From: Paraburkholderia flava
GTDB lineage: Bacteria > Pseudomonadota > Gammaproteobacteria > Burkholderiales > Burkholderiaceae
Assembly: GCF_004359985.1 (NCBI RefSeq)
Contig: NZ_SMRO01000002.1
Coordinates: forward strand, 1,065,135 to 1,129,134
Direction of reading: 5' to 3'
DNA length: 64,000 nucleotides
Of this stretch, positions 38,043 through 46,671 are shown in pieces (the stretch's first letter is position 1; each line of letters opens with the position of its first letter). The notes under the pieces were generated by a model, which ran no database searches, had not been told where the DNA came from, and worked only from the letters and a program-made list of their open reading frames with translations. The translations under genes were made by a program, and so were the position numbers.

Positions 38043-39191
38043 ATGGCGTACATCTACTACCTGACGCATATCCATCTGGGCTACGACGCGCTCGCGCAAC
38101 TGCGCGCGGAGTGCGCGCGGACCGGCATCACGCGGCCGCTGATCGTCACCGACAAGGGTGTCGTCGCGGCCGGTCTCGTCGAGCGGACGCTCGCGGCGCT
38201 GCAACTCGGCGACGTGCCGGTGTTCGACGACACGCCGTCGAATCCGACCGAAGCGATGGTGCTCGCGGCCGCCGCGCGTTATCGCGACGAACGTTGCGAC
38301 GGATTGATTGCGGTCGGCGGCGGTTCGTCGATCGATCTCGCGAAGGGCGTCGCGATCGCGGCGACACACACAGGGACGCTGACCAGTTACGCGACGATCG
38401 AGGGCGGCAGCGGCCGCATCACCGAAGCCGCCGCGCCGCTGATCGCGATTCCGACCACCGCCGGCACCGGCAGCGAAGTCGCGCGCGGCGCGATCGTGAT
38501 CCTGAACGATGGGCGCAAGCTCGGCTTTCACTCGTGGCATCTGCTGCCGAAGGCGGCGATCTGCGATCCGGGGCTGACGCTCGGCCTGCCGTCGTCGTTG
38601 ACCGCCGCGACCGGGATGGACGCGGTCGCGCATTGCATCGAGACGTTTCTCGCGCCCGCGTTCAATCCGCCTGCCGACGGCATCGCACTCGACGGCCTCG
38701 AACGCGCGTGGACGCACATCGAGCGCGCGACCGCCGACGGCAACGATCGCGACGCGCGCCTGAACATGATGAGCGCATCGATGCAGGGCGCGATGGCGTT
38801 CCAGAAGGGACTCGGCTGCGTGCATTCGCTGTCGCATCCGCTCGGCGGCGTGCCGGTGAACGGCCGCACGTCGTTGCATCACGGGACGCTGAACGCGGTC
38901 GTGCTGCCTGCCGTGCTTCGCTTCAACGAGCATTCGGAAACGGTGGTCGCGAACCATCGCTACGCGCGGATGCGTCATGCAATGAAGCTGCCCGAGCACG
39001 CCGATCTCGCGCAGGCGCTGTTCGACATGACCGCGCGTCTCGGCCTGCCGACCGGTCTGCGGCAGATGGGCGTCGAGCCGGCTGTGTTCGACAAGGTGAT
39101 CCAGGGCGCGCTCGCCGATCACTGTCACAAGACCAATCCGCGCGAAGCGAGCGCCGACGATTATCGTCGGATGCTGACCGAATCGCTTTGA
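38043..39191 (+). CDS. Iron-containing alcohol dehydrogenase / maleylacetate reductase family
   Basis: 382 residues from the ATG at 38043 (GGAG 5 bases upstream; an ATG at 38031 is in frame). NAD-binding motif GGGSSIDLAKG, then PTTAGTGSE typical of the family. Metal region: GMDAVAHCIETF, GCVHSLSHPLGG and HHGTLNAVVLP, giving candidate Asp and three His ligands. Reduces an aldehyde, ketone or maleylacetate using NAD(P)H; the substrate cannot be told. First of a packed run with a thioesterase and a branched-chain-type ABC transporter, suggesting uptake and breakdown of an organic acid. Confidence 0.92.
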   Translation: MAYIYYLTHIHLGYDALAQLRAECARTGITRPLIVTDKGVVAAGLVERTLAALQLGDVPVFDDTPSNPTEAMVLAAAARYRDERCDGLIAVGGGSSIDLAKGVAIAATHTGTLTSYATIEGGSGRITEAAAPLIAIPTTAGTGSEVARGAIVILNDGRKLGFHSWHLLPKAAICDPGLTLGLPSSLTAATGMDAVAHCIETFLAPAFNPPADGIALDGLERAWTHIERATADGNDRDARLNMMSASMQGAMAFQKGLGCVHSLSHPLGGVPVNGRTSLHHGTLNAVVLPAVLRFNEHSETVVANHRYARMRHAMKLPEHADLAQALFDMTARLGLPTGLRQMGVEPAVFDKVIQGALADHCHKTNPREASADDYRRMLTESL

Positions 39192-39225
39192 TCCCGCGTA
39201 CGCGCATCCATTGGCGAGACACACG

Positions 39226-39687
39226 ATGAACAAACCCGCTCCCGCGCTGCGCGCCGCGTACCGCCACTTCCTGCCGATCACCACGCGCTGGATGGACAAC
39301 GACGTGTACGGCCACGTGAACAACGTCGTCTACTACAGCTACTTCGATACGGTTGTGAACGAGTATCTGATCCGCGCGGGCGTGCTCGACGTCGAGCATG
39401 GCGAGACGATCGGGCTGGTCGTCGAGACGCAGTGCAATTACTTCGCGCCGCTCGTGTTTCCCGAGAAGGTCGAGGCGGGGTTAAGCGTCGTGCGGCTCGG
39501 TTCGTCGAGCGTGCGCTACGAGATCGGACTCTTTCGCGAAGGGCATACGCAGCCCGCCGCGCAGGGACATTTCGTGCACGTCTACGTGGACCGCGCGACG
39601 CGTCGACCGGTCGCGCTGCCTGCCGAACTGCGAGCCGCGCTTCTGCCGCTTGCCGTGGCGGGCGCCGGCACCAGCACCGCTGACTGA
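39226..39687 (+). CDS. Acyl-CoA thioesterase, 4-hydroxybenzoyl-CoA thioesterase (hotdog) family
   Basis: 153 residues from the ATG at 39226, 34 bp after the dehydrogenase. Hotdog signature TRWMDNDVYGHVNNVVYYSYFDTVVNEYLIRAG with the catalytic Asp in the D-x-x-GHVNN block, as in YbgC/4-HBT enzymes. Hydrolyses acyl-CoA in the cytosol. The next gene starts 13 bp downstream. Context suggests it releases CoA in a small-acid or aromatic catabolic step served by the adjacent transporter. Confidence 0.9.
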   Translation: MNKPAPALRAAYRHFLPITTRWMDNDVYGHVNNVVYYSYFDTVVNEYLIRAGVLDVEHGETIGLVVETQCNYFAPLVFPEKVEAGLSVVRLGSSSVRYEIGLFREGHTQPAAQGHFVHVYVDRATRRPVALPAELRAALLPLAVAGAGTSTAD

Positions 39688-39700
39688 GCGCACGAGCCGC

Positions 39701-40639
39701 ATGCAGTCGCTTGCGATCAACCTGCTGAACGGCGTCAGCTACGGGCTGCTGCTGTTCATGCTGTCGGCGGGACTGACGCTGATTTTCAGCATGCTCGGCG
39801 TGCTCAACTTCGCGCACGCGAGCTTCTACATGCTCGGCGCGTATGTCGGCGTGACGATCGCCGCGAAGACAGGCTTCTGGGGCGCGCTCGTGTTTGCGCC
39901 GCTTGTCGTCGGGCTTGCGGGTGCGGTGTTCGAGCGTGTGCTGTTGCGTCGCGTGCGTCCGCACGGCCATCTCGCCGAACTGCTGCTGACGTTCGGCGCC
40001 GCCTATCTGATCGGCGAAACGGTGAAGCTCGTCTGGGGCTTGCAGGCGCTTGCCGCGCCGGTGCCGCATGCGCTTGACGGTGCGCTCTTCACGTTCGACG
40101 GCGCCGCGTTTCCGCGTTATCGCGCGTTCATGATGGCGGTGTCGCTGGCGATGCTCGCGGTGCTGTACGCAGTGTTGCGCGTGTCGAAGACGGGGCTGAT
40201 CGTGCGTGCCGCGCTGACGCATCCGGAGGCCGTCGAGGCGCTCGGTCACAACGTGCCGCGCGTGTTCACGTTCGTGTTCGCAGCGGGCACCGCGCTCGCG
40301 GCACTCGCCGGTGTGATCGGGGCACCGCTCTTCGTGATCGAGCCGGCGATGGCCGAATCGGTCGGCTCGATCGTGTTTGTCGTTGTCGTGATCGGCGGAC
40401 TGGGGTCGCTCGGCGGTGCGCTGGCTGCGTCGCTGCTCGTGGGTTGTGTGCAGACGTTCGCGGTCGCGAGCGACGTGTCGTTGGGCGGCATCGCAGCGGC
40501 GCTCGGGCAACCGATGTCATCCGCGTGGGGCGGCCTGACGCTCGCGCAGCTGGCACCGCTGATTCCGTATCTGCTGCTCGTCGCGATGCTGGCGCTGCGG
40601 CCGCGCGGACTGTTCGGCCGGTATCAAGACGATGTCTGA
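39701..40639 (+). CDS. livH: Branched-chain-type ABC transporter permease (LivH)
   Basis: 312 residues from the ATG at 39701; the open frame runs further upstream but overlaps the thioesterase. About 8 membrane segments; typical start LAINLLNGVSYGLLLFMLSAGLTLIFSMLGVLNFAHASFYMLGAY and loop GSIVFVVVVIGGLGSLGGALAAS, which is the coupling-helix region. The symbol follows the family name; the substrate may be an aromatic or dicarboxylic acid rather than leucine. Overlaps the next gene by 8 bases. Confidence 0.93.
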   Translation: MQSLAINLLNGVSYGLLLFMLSAGLTLIFSMLGVLNFAHASFYMLGAYVGVTIAAKTGFWGALVFAPLVVGLAGAVFERVLLRRVRPHGHLAELLLTFGAAYLIGETVKLVWGLQALAAPVPHALDGALFTFDGAAFPRYRAFMMAVSLAMLAVLYAVLRVSKTGLIVRAALTHPEAVEALGHNVPRVFTFVFAAGTALAALAGVIGAPLFVIEPAMAESVGSIVFVVVVIGGLGSLGGALAASLLVGCVQTFAVASDVSLGGIAAALGQPMSSAWGGLTLAQLAPLIPYLLLVAMLALRPRGLFGRYQDDV

Positions 40640-42194
40640 CGCACGCGGGCCGTTTGATCGGCGGGGGGCGGGACGTGGGTCGCGCGAGAGGGGCGGGGAG
40701 CGTGCGGCGTCCGGCGAGCGCGAAACACGTCGGTCACGCGATGCGCGAGAATTACGCGGGGCACATGACGTGCGCGCGTTGGATGAAGCAAACGAGGACA
40801 TCGGCACATCTTCCCAGCGCGTCCGTATCACCTCGCGCACACCCTCGCTACGCTCACTCGCACCCTGGCTCGCACTCATCGTGCTGCTGATGGTGCCTCT
40901 ATTCGTATCGTCGAAATCCCCCAACACCTGGCTGCTCGCCTACCTCGCGCAAACCGCGACGATGATCGTGTTCGCGCTGTCGTACAACATCCTGCTCGGC
41001 GAAACGGGTTTGCTGTCGCTCGGTCACGTGGTGCATGCGGGACTCGGCGCGTTGATCGCCGCTCGTCTGTTCAACGCGTTTGGTGTGCCGCTGCCGGTGT
41101 TGCCACTCGCAGGCGGGATCGGCGGCGCGCTGGTAGGCGTGTTGACCGGCTACGTATCGACGCGTCGCGCGGGCACCGCGTTCGCGATGATCACGCTCGG
41201 CATCGGCGAGCTGATCGCCGCCGCCGCGTGGACGTTGCCCGACTGGTTCGGCGGCGAGGCGGGCGTCGCGATCGATCGCGCGAGCGGTCCCGCACTCGGC
41301 GCGTGGACCTTCGGCCCCGCGCGCGAAGCGTACGTGTTGATCGCCATATGGTGCGTGCTCGCGTGCGTCGCGATGTTCGCGCTGTCGCGTACGCCGTTCA
41401 TGCGCATCGCGAACGCGGTGCGCGACAACCCGGTGCGCGCGGCGGCGATCGGTTGCGAGCCGCGACGCGTGCGCTACGCGAGCGTCGTGTGCGCAGCGTT
41501 CTTCGCGGGCGTCGCGGGGACGCTGGGACTGATCAACGTCGAACTCGTATCGACGGAAAGCGTCGGCATGCTGCGCTCCGGCGCCGTGCTGATCGCGACC
41601 GTGATCGGCGGGACCGGGGCGTTCTTTGGGCCGGTCGCGGGCGCGGTCGTGTTGACGTTCTTCAGCGTCGCGGTCGCGAGCGTCACGCGCGCGTGGCTGT
41701 TCTATCTCGGACTGCTGTTCGTCGCGGTCGTGGTCGGCTCGCCCGACGGTCTCGCCGGTTTCGCCGCGCGCGCGTCCGCGCGGCTTACGCGTTACGGCTG
41801 GCGCACGTGCGTCGCGCCGTGGCTGCTCGGCGCGAGCGCTGTGTGTGCGTGGGTCGCGGCGATCGTCGTCGCGGTGCAGTGGGCGTACGCGCGACAGTTC
41901 GGCGCTGACGATGCGGGTAGCAACGGAGCGCTCGCGAACTGGTTCCCGGCCGGTCACGCCGACGGCACGACGCCGATCGACGCGCACGTTGCAACGATCG
42001 CCGCAGTCGTTGTGCTGCTGGCGGCGATGGGCTTCGTCGCGGCGCGGGCTGCGCGACGTCGATGGGCGAGCGCGGAAGCGATGCGTGTGAAGCGGGAACA
42101 GGAACAGGGACAGGGTAGTGCGCTTCATGTCGCCACAACCGCAGCCGTAGCCGTAGCCGCCAACGTTCGCGAATCGCACGACCCCGCCCCATGA
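40632..42194 (+). CDS. livM: Branched-chain-type ABC transporter permease (LivM) with N-terminal extension
   Basis: Up to 520 residues from the ATG at 40632. The first 75 or so residues are Arg/Glu-rich and unlike the family; a GTG at 40770 (residue 47) would shorten the extension. The core matches LivM: LAQTATMIVFALSYNILLGETGLLSLGHVVHAGLGA, STRRAGTAFAMITLGIGELI, and IGGTGAFFGPVAGAVVLT. About 10 membrane helices, including two at the C terminus beyond the usual core (VAAIVVAVQWAY and VAAVVVLLAAMGF). Forms the inner-membrane pore with LivH. Confidence 0.88.
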   Translation: MSDARGPFDRRGAGRGSRERGGERAASGERETRRSRDARELRGAHDVRALDEANEDIGTSSQRVRITSRTPSLRSLAPWLALIVLLMVPLFVSSKSPNTWLLAYLAQTATMIVFALSYNILLGETGLLSLGHVVHAGLGALIAARLFNAFGVPLPVLPLAGGIGGALVGVLTGYVSTRRAGTAFAMITLGIGELIAAAAWTLPDWFGGEAGVAIDRASGPALGAWTFGPAREAYVLIAIWCVLACVAMFALSRTPFMRIANAVRDNPVRAAAIGCEPRRVRYASVVCAAFFAGVAGTLGLINVELVSTESVGMLRSGAVLIATVIGGTGAFFGPVAGAVVLTFFSVAVASVTRAWLFYLGLLFVAVVVGSPDGLAGFAARASARLTRYGWRTCVAPWLLGASAVCAWVAAIVVAVQWAYARQFGADDAGSNGALANWFPAGHADGTTPIDAHVATIAAVVVLLAAMGFVAARAARRRWASAEAMRVKREQEQGQGSALHVATTAAVAVAANVRESHDPAP

Positions 42195-42955
42195 CGGCCG
42201 CCCTCACACTCCACCGTATCGAAAAACGCTTCGGCGCGACCGAAGTGCTGCGCGGCGTCGATCTCGTCGTCGAGCCCGGCGAGCGTCACGCGCTGATCGG
42301 TCCGAACGGCGCGGGCAAGTCGACGCTGTTCGATCTGATCGCGGGCGCGAGCCGGCCGGGCGCGGGGCGCATCGAGTTGTTCGGCGTCGACATCACGCGG
42401 CTGGGTGCTGCGGCGATCAGCCGACGCGGCCTCGCGCGCAGTTTTCAGCGCACGAGTCTGTTCGTGGGGCTGTCGGTATTCGACAACCTGCGCTGTGCGG
42501 CGCTGTTCGCGGAGCGCGGGCGCGGCAGCGTGTGGCGTCGCTGGACCCGTTTCCGTGCCGCCGACGCACGCGCCGAACAGGTGCTCGATGCGGTCGGCCT
42601 CGGCGCGCGTGCGGATACGCTGGCTGGCACGCTCAGCTATGCGGAGCAGCGCGCGCTCGATCTCGGTCTCGCGCTTGCGGGCGGCGCACACACGCTGCTG
42701 CTCGACGAACCCACCGCGGGCATGAACCGCGCGGAGGCCGCGCGCGCGATCGAACTGATCCGCGGCGCGACCGCCGGCCGCACGCTGCTGATGATCGAGC
42801 ACGACATGGATGCCGTGTTCGGCCTCGCCGATCGCATCTCGGTGCTGGTCGGCGGTCGCGTGATCGCGACCGGCACGCCGACCGAGATCCGTGCGGATGC
42901 GTCGGTACGCGCCGCCTACCTCGGCAGCGACCTCAAAGACGGTTTCGCGCGATGA
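42191..42955 (+). CDS. livG: Branched-chain-type ABC transporter ATPase (LivG)
   Basis: 254 residues, ATGA overlap with livM. Walker [10 protein letters not shown] near residues 39-47, Q-loop FQRTSLF, Walker [12 protein letters not shown] and the H-loop LLMIEHDMD. The usual LSGGQ signature is replaced by LSYAEQR, which is a normal variant in LivG. Powers uptake together with LivF. It overlaps livF by 4 bases, which supports coupled translation. Confidence 0.93.
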   Translation: MTAALTLHRIEKRFGATEVLRGVDLVVEPGERHALIGPNGAGKSTLFDLIAGASRPGAGRIELFGVDITRLGAAAISRRGLARSFQRTSLFVGLSVFDNLRCAALFAERGRGSVWRRWTRFRAADARAEQVLDAVGLGARADTLAGTLSYAEQRALDLGLALAGGAHTLLLDEPTAGMNRAEAARAIELIRGATAGRTLLMIEHDMDAVFGLADRISVLVGGRVIATGTPTEIRADASVRAAYLGSDLKDGFAR

Positions 42956-43665
42956 CAGCGCTACTCGACATCCGCGATCTGCGTGCATGGCACGGCGCGA
43001 GCCAGGCGCTGCACGGCGTGAACCTGCGCATCGAAGCGGGCGAGGTACTCGCGCTCGCGGGCCGCAACGGCTCGGGGCGCTCGACGCTCGCGCGCGCGAT
43101 CATGGGGCTGGTCCGCAGCGACGGTGAACTCAATTTCGCGGGTCGTTCGTTGAGCGGGCTGCGACCGTTCGAGATCGCGCGGCTCGGTATCGGCTACGTG
43201 CCCGAACATCGCGACGTATTCCCCACACTGACCGTCCACGAAAATCTTCTGCTCGGACAGATGCGGCGCGGCCACAGCCACACACCGCGCTTCACGTTCG
43301 ACGACGCATACGCGCTGTTCCCGGTTCTGCACGAACGACAGCGCACGCGTGCCGGCGCACTGTCGGGCGGCGAGCAGCAGATGCTCGCGCTTGCTCGCGC
43401 GTTGCTCGGCGACCCCGATCTGCTGGTGATCGACGAGCCGACAGAAGGGCTCGCCGCACAGCGCATCGAACAGGTGACCGCCTGTCTGCGCACGTTGAGC
43501 GAACGCGGCGTCGCGATGCTGCTGATCGAACAGCGGCTCGCGATCGCGCATGCACTCGCGCAACGTGTCGCCGTGATGGGGCATGGCGAGATCGTGTTCG
43601 ACGGCACGTTCGATGCGTTTCGCGAGCGGCGTGACGTGATCGACGAATGGCTCGGCGTCGGCTGA
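42952..43665 (+). CDS. livF: Branched-chain-type ABC transporter ATPase (LivF) with Walker A Lys-to-Arg change
   Basis: 237 residues from the ATG at 42952, overlapping livG by 4. ABC features: signature LSGGEQQ, Walker B LLVIDEPTEGLA, and H-loop region MLLIEQRLAIAHAL. Oddity: the Walker A reads GRNGSGRST, with Arg43 where Lys contacts the ATP phosphates. This is visible directly as a CGC codon at 43078. Everything else looks intact, so the subunit may hydrolyse ATP poorly while LivG carries the active site. Last gene of the run; no binding-protein gene follows. Confidence 0.92.
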   Translation: MTALLDIRDLRAWHGASQALHGVNLRIEAGEVLALAGRNGSGRSTLARAIMGLVRSDGELNFAGRSLSGLRPFEIARLGIGYVPEHRDVFPTLTVHENLLLGQMRRGHSHTPRFTFDDAYALFPVLHERQRTRAGALSGGEQQMLALARALLGDPDLLVIDEPTEGLAAQRIEQVTACLRTLSERGVAMLLIEQRLAIAHALAQRVAVMGHGEIVFDGTFDAFRERRDVIDEWLGVG

Positions 43666-44159
43666 GCATCACGCGTTTTCCGCCCGGGTAGCGAGCACAG
43701 CACCGATGCACTCCGCATCGTCTGCCAGGGATTGCGAAGCGACGCGTTCATCGGGATTCCACACCTTCGGCACGACATAAATATTCGCTGCCGACGACTG
43801 AGACTAATCCGTCTCCACGTAAAAAAGCACGCGCTCAAAAATGGGAGCGCGAGCTTACAAGTCATCCTTATTGATCATTACTTTTTCCGACATTCCAGGT
43901 GAGCGCGAAGTGCGTCCAGGGGCGGGAGGCCTTCCGGCACGGGAAGGACAGGGCGGGTCGTCTGCAAGGTAGCGACACTCCGCTGCTTATTTGCGATGTA
44001 ATGATTCTGTTGGAATTGAGAAATTGAATCGTAAAATTCCTTAACGGGTGGTTTCACGAAATATTAATTTATCGACTTGATAATCCGGCTCCGCAGGTAA
44101 CGCACAGCTGTTTGCAAAGAAGAAAGTAGTCGCACATGCAACCTACAGGGGCACCCACA
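43666..44159. other. Intergenic region with orphan minus-strand terminator and possible gene remnants
   Basis: 494 bp. The right half (about 43990-44100) is A/T-rich and probably carries the promoter of the phosphoesterase gene. On the minus strand a 12-codon frame (MSEKVMINKDDL, about 43862-43900) ends directly before a terminator hairpin. Further left a gene-like tail (VVPKVWNPDERVASQ..., ending near 43672) has a stop just upstream. These could be a small transcript or remains of a decayed gene. Confidence 0.4.
43821..43856 (-). terminator. Orphan intrinsic terminator on the minus strand
   Basis: CGCGCTC (43830-43836) pairs with GAGCGCG (43845-43851); AAGC / GCTT extend the stem beyond an A-A mismatch. 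On the minus strand six T follow (43821-43826). No annotated minus-strand gene lies upstream of it. Confidence 0.65.
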
Positions 44160-46490
44160 ATGTCGGTCCATTTAGCAAATCGCAGCACCCTCCTTCTAAC
44201 TTCGATTGCGGCAGCCTGTGTGCTCGCCGCTTGCGGAGGTAGCGACAACCATCCGGCGACGACGGCCAGCAACCCGACGCCGACGACGTTCTCGGGCGTC
44301 GTGAACGCGGCCGCTGTCACGCCGGGCAGCACGACCGGTAACCCGACCGTCAAGGCCGGCTACTACACCGGCGCGACGGTTTGCCTCGACGCGAACGGCA
44401 ATGGTGTGTGCGACGCGTCGGAAGCCACGGCAACGACGGACGCGAATGGTCATTTCTCGCTGCAATCGACCGCCACGGGTCAACTGATTGCCGATGTCAG
44501 CACGAATGCCAAGAACACGGCAAGCGGTGCGGCCGTCGCCAGCCACGTGATCCTGCGCGCTTCGGCTGCGCAGATCGCCGACCAGGGCGCGACGAACGTC
44601 GTGATCAGCCCGATGTCGAGCGAAGTGCAGCGTCTGGTGGAAGCGAACGGCACGACCTACGCGACCGAAAAGGCCAACCTGGTCACGCGTATGAGCGCGC
44701 CGGCCCTGGGTGCGTCGTCGGTGGCGATCACCGCGGCGAATCTGCTGAGCGATGTGACGAAGCTGTCGGGTGCCGAGCAGCAGGCGATGCTGTTCGAAGA
44801 AAACGAACTCGGCAACCGCTACACGTACGCGACGACCAAGCTCGACCGTCACGACCAGTATCCGGACAACCTCGCGGTGCCGGGCGGCGATCCGTCGCTG
44901 GTCGGCGCTGCGGGCGTGACCGCCGCGACCGCCGTCGTATCGACGACGAAGCAGGCGCCGATCACGTACGCGCAATCGCAACAGGCCGCGTTCAACGTCG
45001 AAGGCATTCCGCGCTACGACAACATCTTCGTGATCATGCTGGAGAACCACAGCGTGGCGCCGGTGACGGGCACGCCGGGTATTCTCGGTTCGACGAGCGC
45101 ACCGTTCATCAACCAGTTCCTGGCCAGCAACGCACAGTTCACGACGTACTACTCGACGGGTAACCCGAGCGAGCCGAACTACACGGCACTCGGCGGTGCG
45201 GACGACTGGGGTATCGTCGACGACAACTGGTGGGGCTGCGGTGCCGGCACGAGCGGCGCGAACGCCCCGACGGACGTGGCGTTTGCCGGCGGCAAGGCGT
45301 CGGATGGCCAGCCGCTCGTCGCGACCGGTGCACTGCCGACGCAGGACACCACGCACCTGACGGGCCTGACGAACGCCGCCTGTACGACGGTCGGATCGAG
45401 CGCGAACCACAACGTCCAGTCGCCGTCGCTGTTCAACCTGCTGACGCAGGCTGGCCTGACGTGGCGTACCTACAGCGAGTCGATGAACCCGGGTCAAGAC
45501 CCGCGCTCGGACAGCATCGCCGATGCCGCGATTACGGACACGTACACGGGCCCGGGCAGCAACGGCACGGCATTCGCTGTTCCGAACGCGCTGTACAAGA
45601 CCAAGCACCATCCGGGCATGGCTTATCAGCCGACGCGTAACCTGCCGGAGTTCATGGCCGACAACCGCACCATCTTCGGCACGCAGTACAGCGCAGCCGA
45701 CTGGGCGAAGTCGACGGCTTACCCGATCCCGGCCGGCTACAACCCGGACCAGTTCAGCACCGACCTGGCCTCCGGCGACGTGGGCAGCATCAACTTCATC
45801 ATGCCTGACCAGTGCGACGACATGCACGGCACCGGCTCCGATCCGTCGTGCTCGGGCGGCAGCACGCAGATCGTTCAGCGTGGCGACGACTATGTCCGTC
45901 AGGTGATCACGAAGATCCAGGCATCGCCGCTGTGGGCCAACAAGCAGCGCAAGGTGGCGATCGTCGTGATGTTCGACGAAGGCGAAGGTAGCTCGACGGC
46001 ATGCTGCGGCTGGAACCCGGTGACCTCCGACGTCAACCAGGCTCCGCTCACGTTCGCGAACGGCAAGTTCACGCCGGTGACGACGGCGAAGTACAACGGC
46101 GGCAACCACGGTCACGGCAATTCGATCTTCGGTGTGGCAACGAACCAGGCCAACCCGAACATCGTCGACAGCGACGAGTACAGCCACTTCTCGCTGGTGC
46201 GTACGATGCAGGACATGTTCCAGATCGGTGACCCGGCACAGCCGGCCACGTACCTCGCCCGTGCGAAGTACACGGAATCGTTCATCGCCAGCAACATCCT
46301 GAACCTGCCGGAACTCGCGGGCAGCGCGGATACGCACTTCGACGCCGTGCGACCGATGAACCACGCGTACATCACGCCGGCTACCTACACGCAGAAGCTG
46401 AACCCGGTCGACGTGACGGGTACGTCGCTGGCCTCGCGTGCTGCGGGTCCGGACGCAAGCCAGACCAACATCTGGGCACTCGCGAAGTAA
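44160..46490 (+). CDS. Phosphoesterase-family (AcpA/phospholipase C-like) lipoprotein with Ca-binding-like N-terminal domain
   Basis: 776 residues from the ATG at 44160 (AGGGG upstream); an ATG at 44136 is in frame. The lipobox LAACGG anchors the protein at the envelope. Residues about 45-120 form a SdrD/dockerin-like module (AGYYTGATVCLDANGNGVCDASEA). The phosphoesterase domain begins at IPRYDNIFVIMLENHSVAP and includes AIVVMFDEGEGSSTACCGW. A homolog of the gene at 14293-15873 but with a different N-terminal module. Followed by a di-heme peroxidase gene and a small lipoprotein gene in the same direction. Confidence 0.87.
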   Translation: MSVHLANRSTLLLTSIAAACVLAACGGSDNHPATTASNPTPTTFSGVVNAAAVTPGSTTGNPTVKAGYYTGATVCLDANGNGVCDASEATATTDANGHFSLQSTATGQLIADVSTNAKNTASGAAVASHVILRASAAQIADQGATNVVISPMSSEVQRLVEANGTTYATEKANLVTRMSAPALGASSVAITAANLLSDVTKLSGAEQQAMLFEENELGNRYTYATTKLDRHDQYPDNLAVPGGDPSLVGAAGVTAATAVVSTTKQAPITYAQSQQAAFNVEGIPRYDNIFVIMLENHSVAPVTGTPGILGSTSAPFINQFLASNAQFTTYYSTGNPSEPNYTALGGADDWGIVDDNWWGCGAGTSGANAPTDVAFAGGKASDGQPLVATGALPTQDTTHLTGLTNAACTTVGSSANHNVQSPSLFNLLTQAGLTWRTYSESMNPGQDPRSDSIADAAITDTYTGPGSNGTAFAVPNALYKTKHHPGMAYQPTRNLPEFMADNRTIFGTQYSAADWAKSTAYPIPAGYNPDQFSTDLASGDVGSINFIMPDQCDDMHGTGSDPSCSGGSTQIVQRGDDYVRQVITKIQASPLWANKQRKVAIVVMFDEGEGSSTACCGWNPVTSDVNQAPLTFANGKFTPVTTAKYNGGNHGHGNSIFGVATNQANPNIVDSDEYSHFSLVRTMQDMFQIGDPAQPATYLARAKYTESFIASNILNLPELAGSADTHFDAVRPMNHAYITPATYTQKLNPVDVTGTSLASRAAGPDASQTNIWALAK

Positions 46491-46548
46491 GTGTGTGACT
46501 GGCGGGAGGCGCTGCATGGTCTCCCGCGACAACAAGCTTTTGATCTCG

Positions 46549-46580
46549 CTGCCGGGCCGCAATGTGCGGCCCGGCAGTTT
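46549..46580 (+). terminator. Long hairpin downstream of the phosphoesterase gene
   Basis: CTGCCGGGCCGCA (46549-46561) pairs perfectly over 13 bp with TGCGGCCCGGCAG (46565-46577) around an ATG loop, followed by a short TTT. A second hairpin, GCGGGAG (46502-46508) / CTCCCGC (46521-46527), precedes it. Together they probably reduce read-through into the peroxidase gene 92 bp away. Confidence 0.65.
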
Positions 46581-46671
46581 GCGTATCGTGACTCCTGTTG
46601 TCGGGTGACCTTCGGCTTCAACGGAACCGCGCAGAAGCGGTCCCAGGACCCGGGCAATCAAAGACCTTGAA

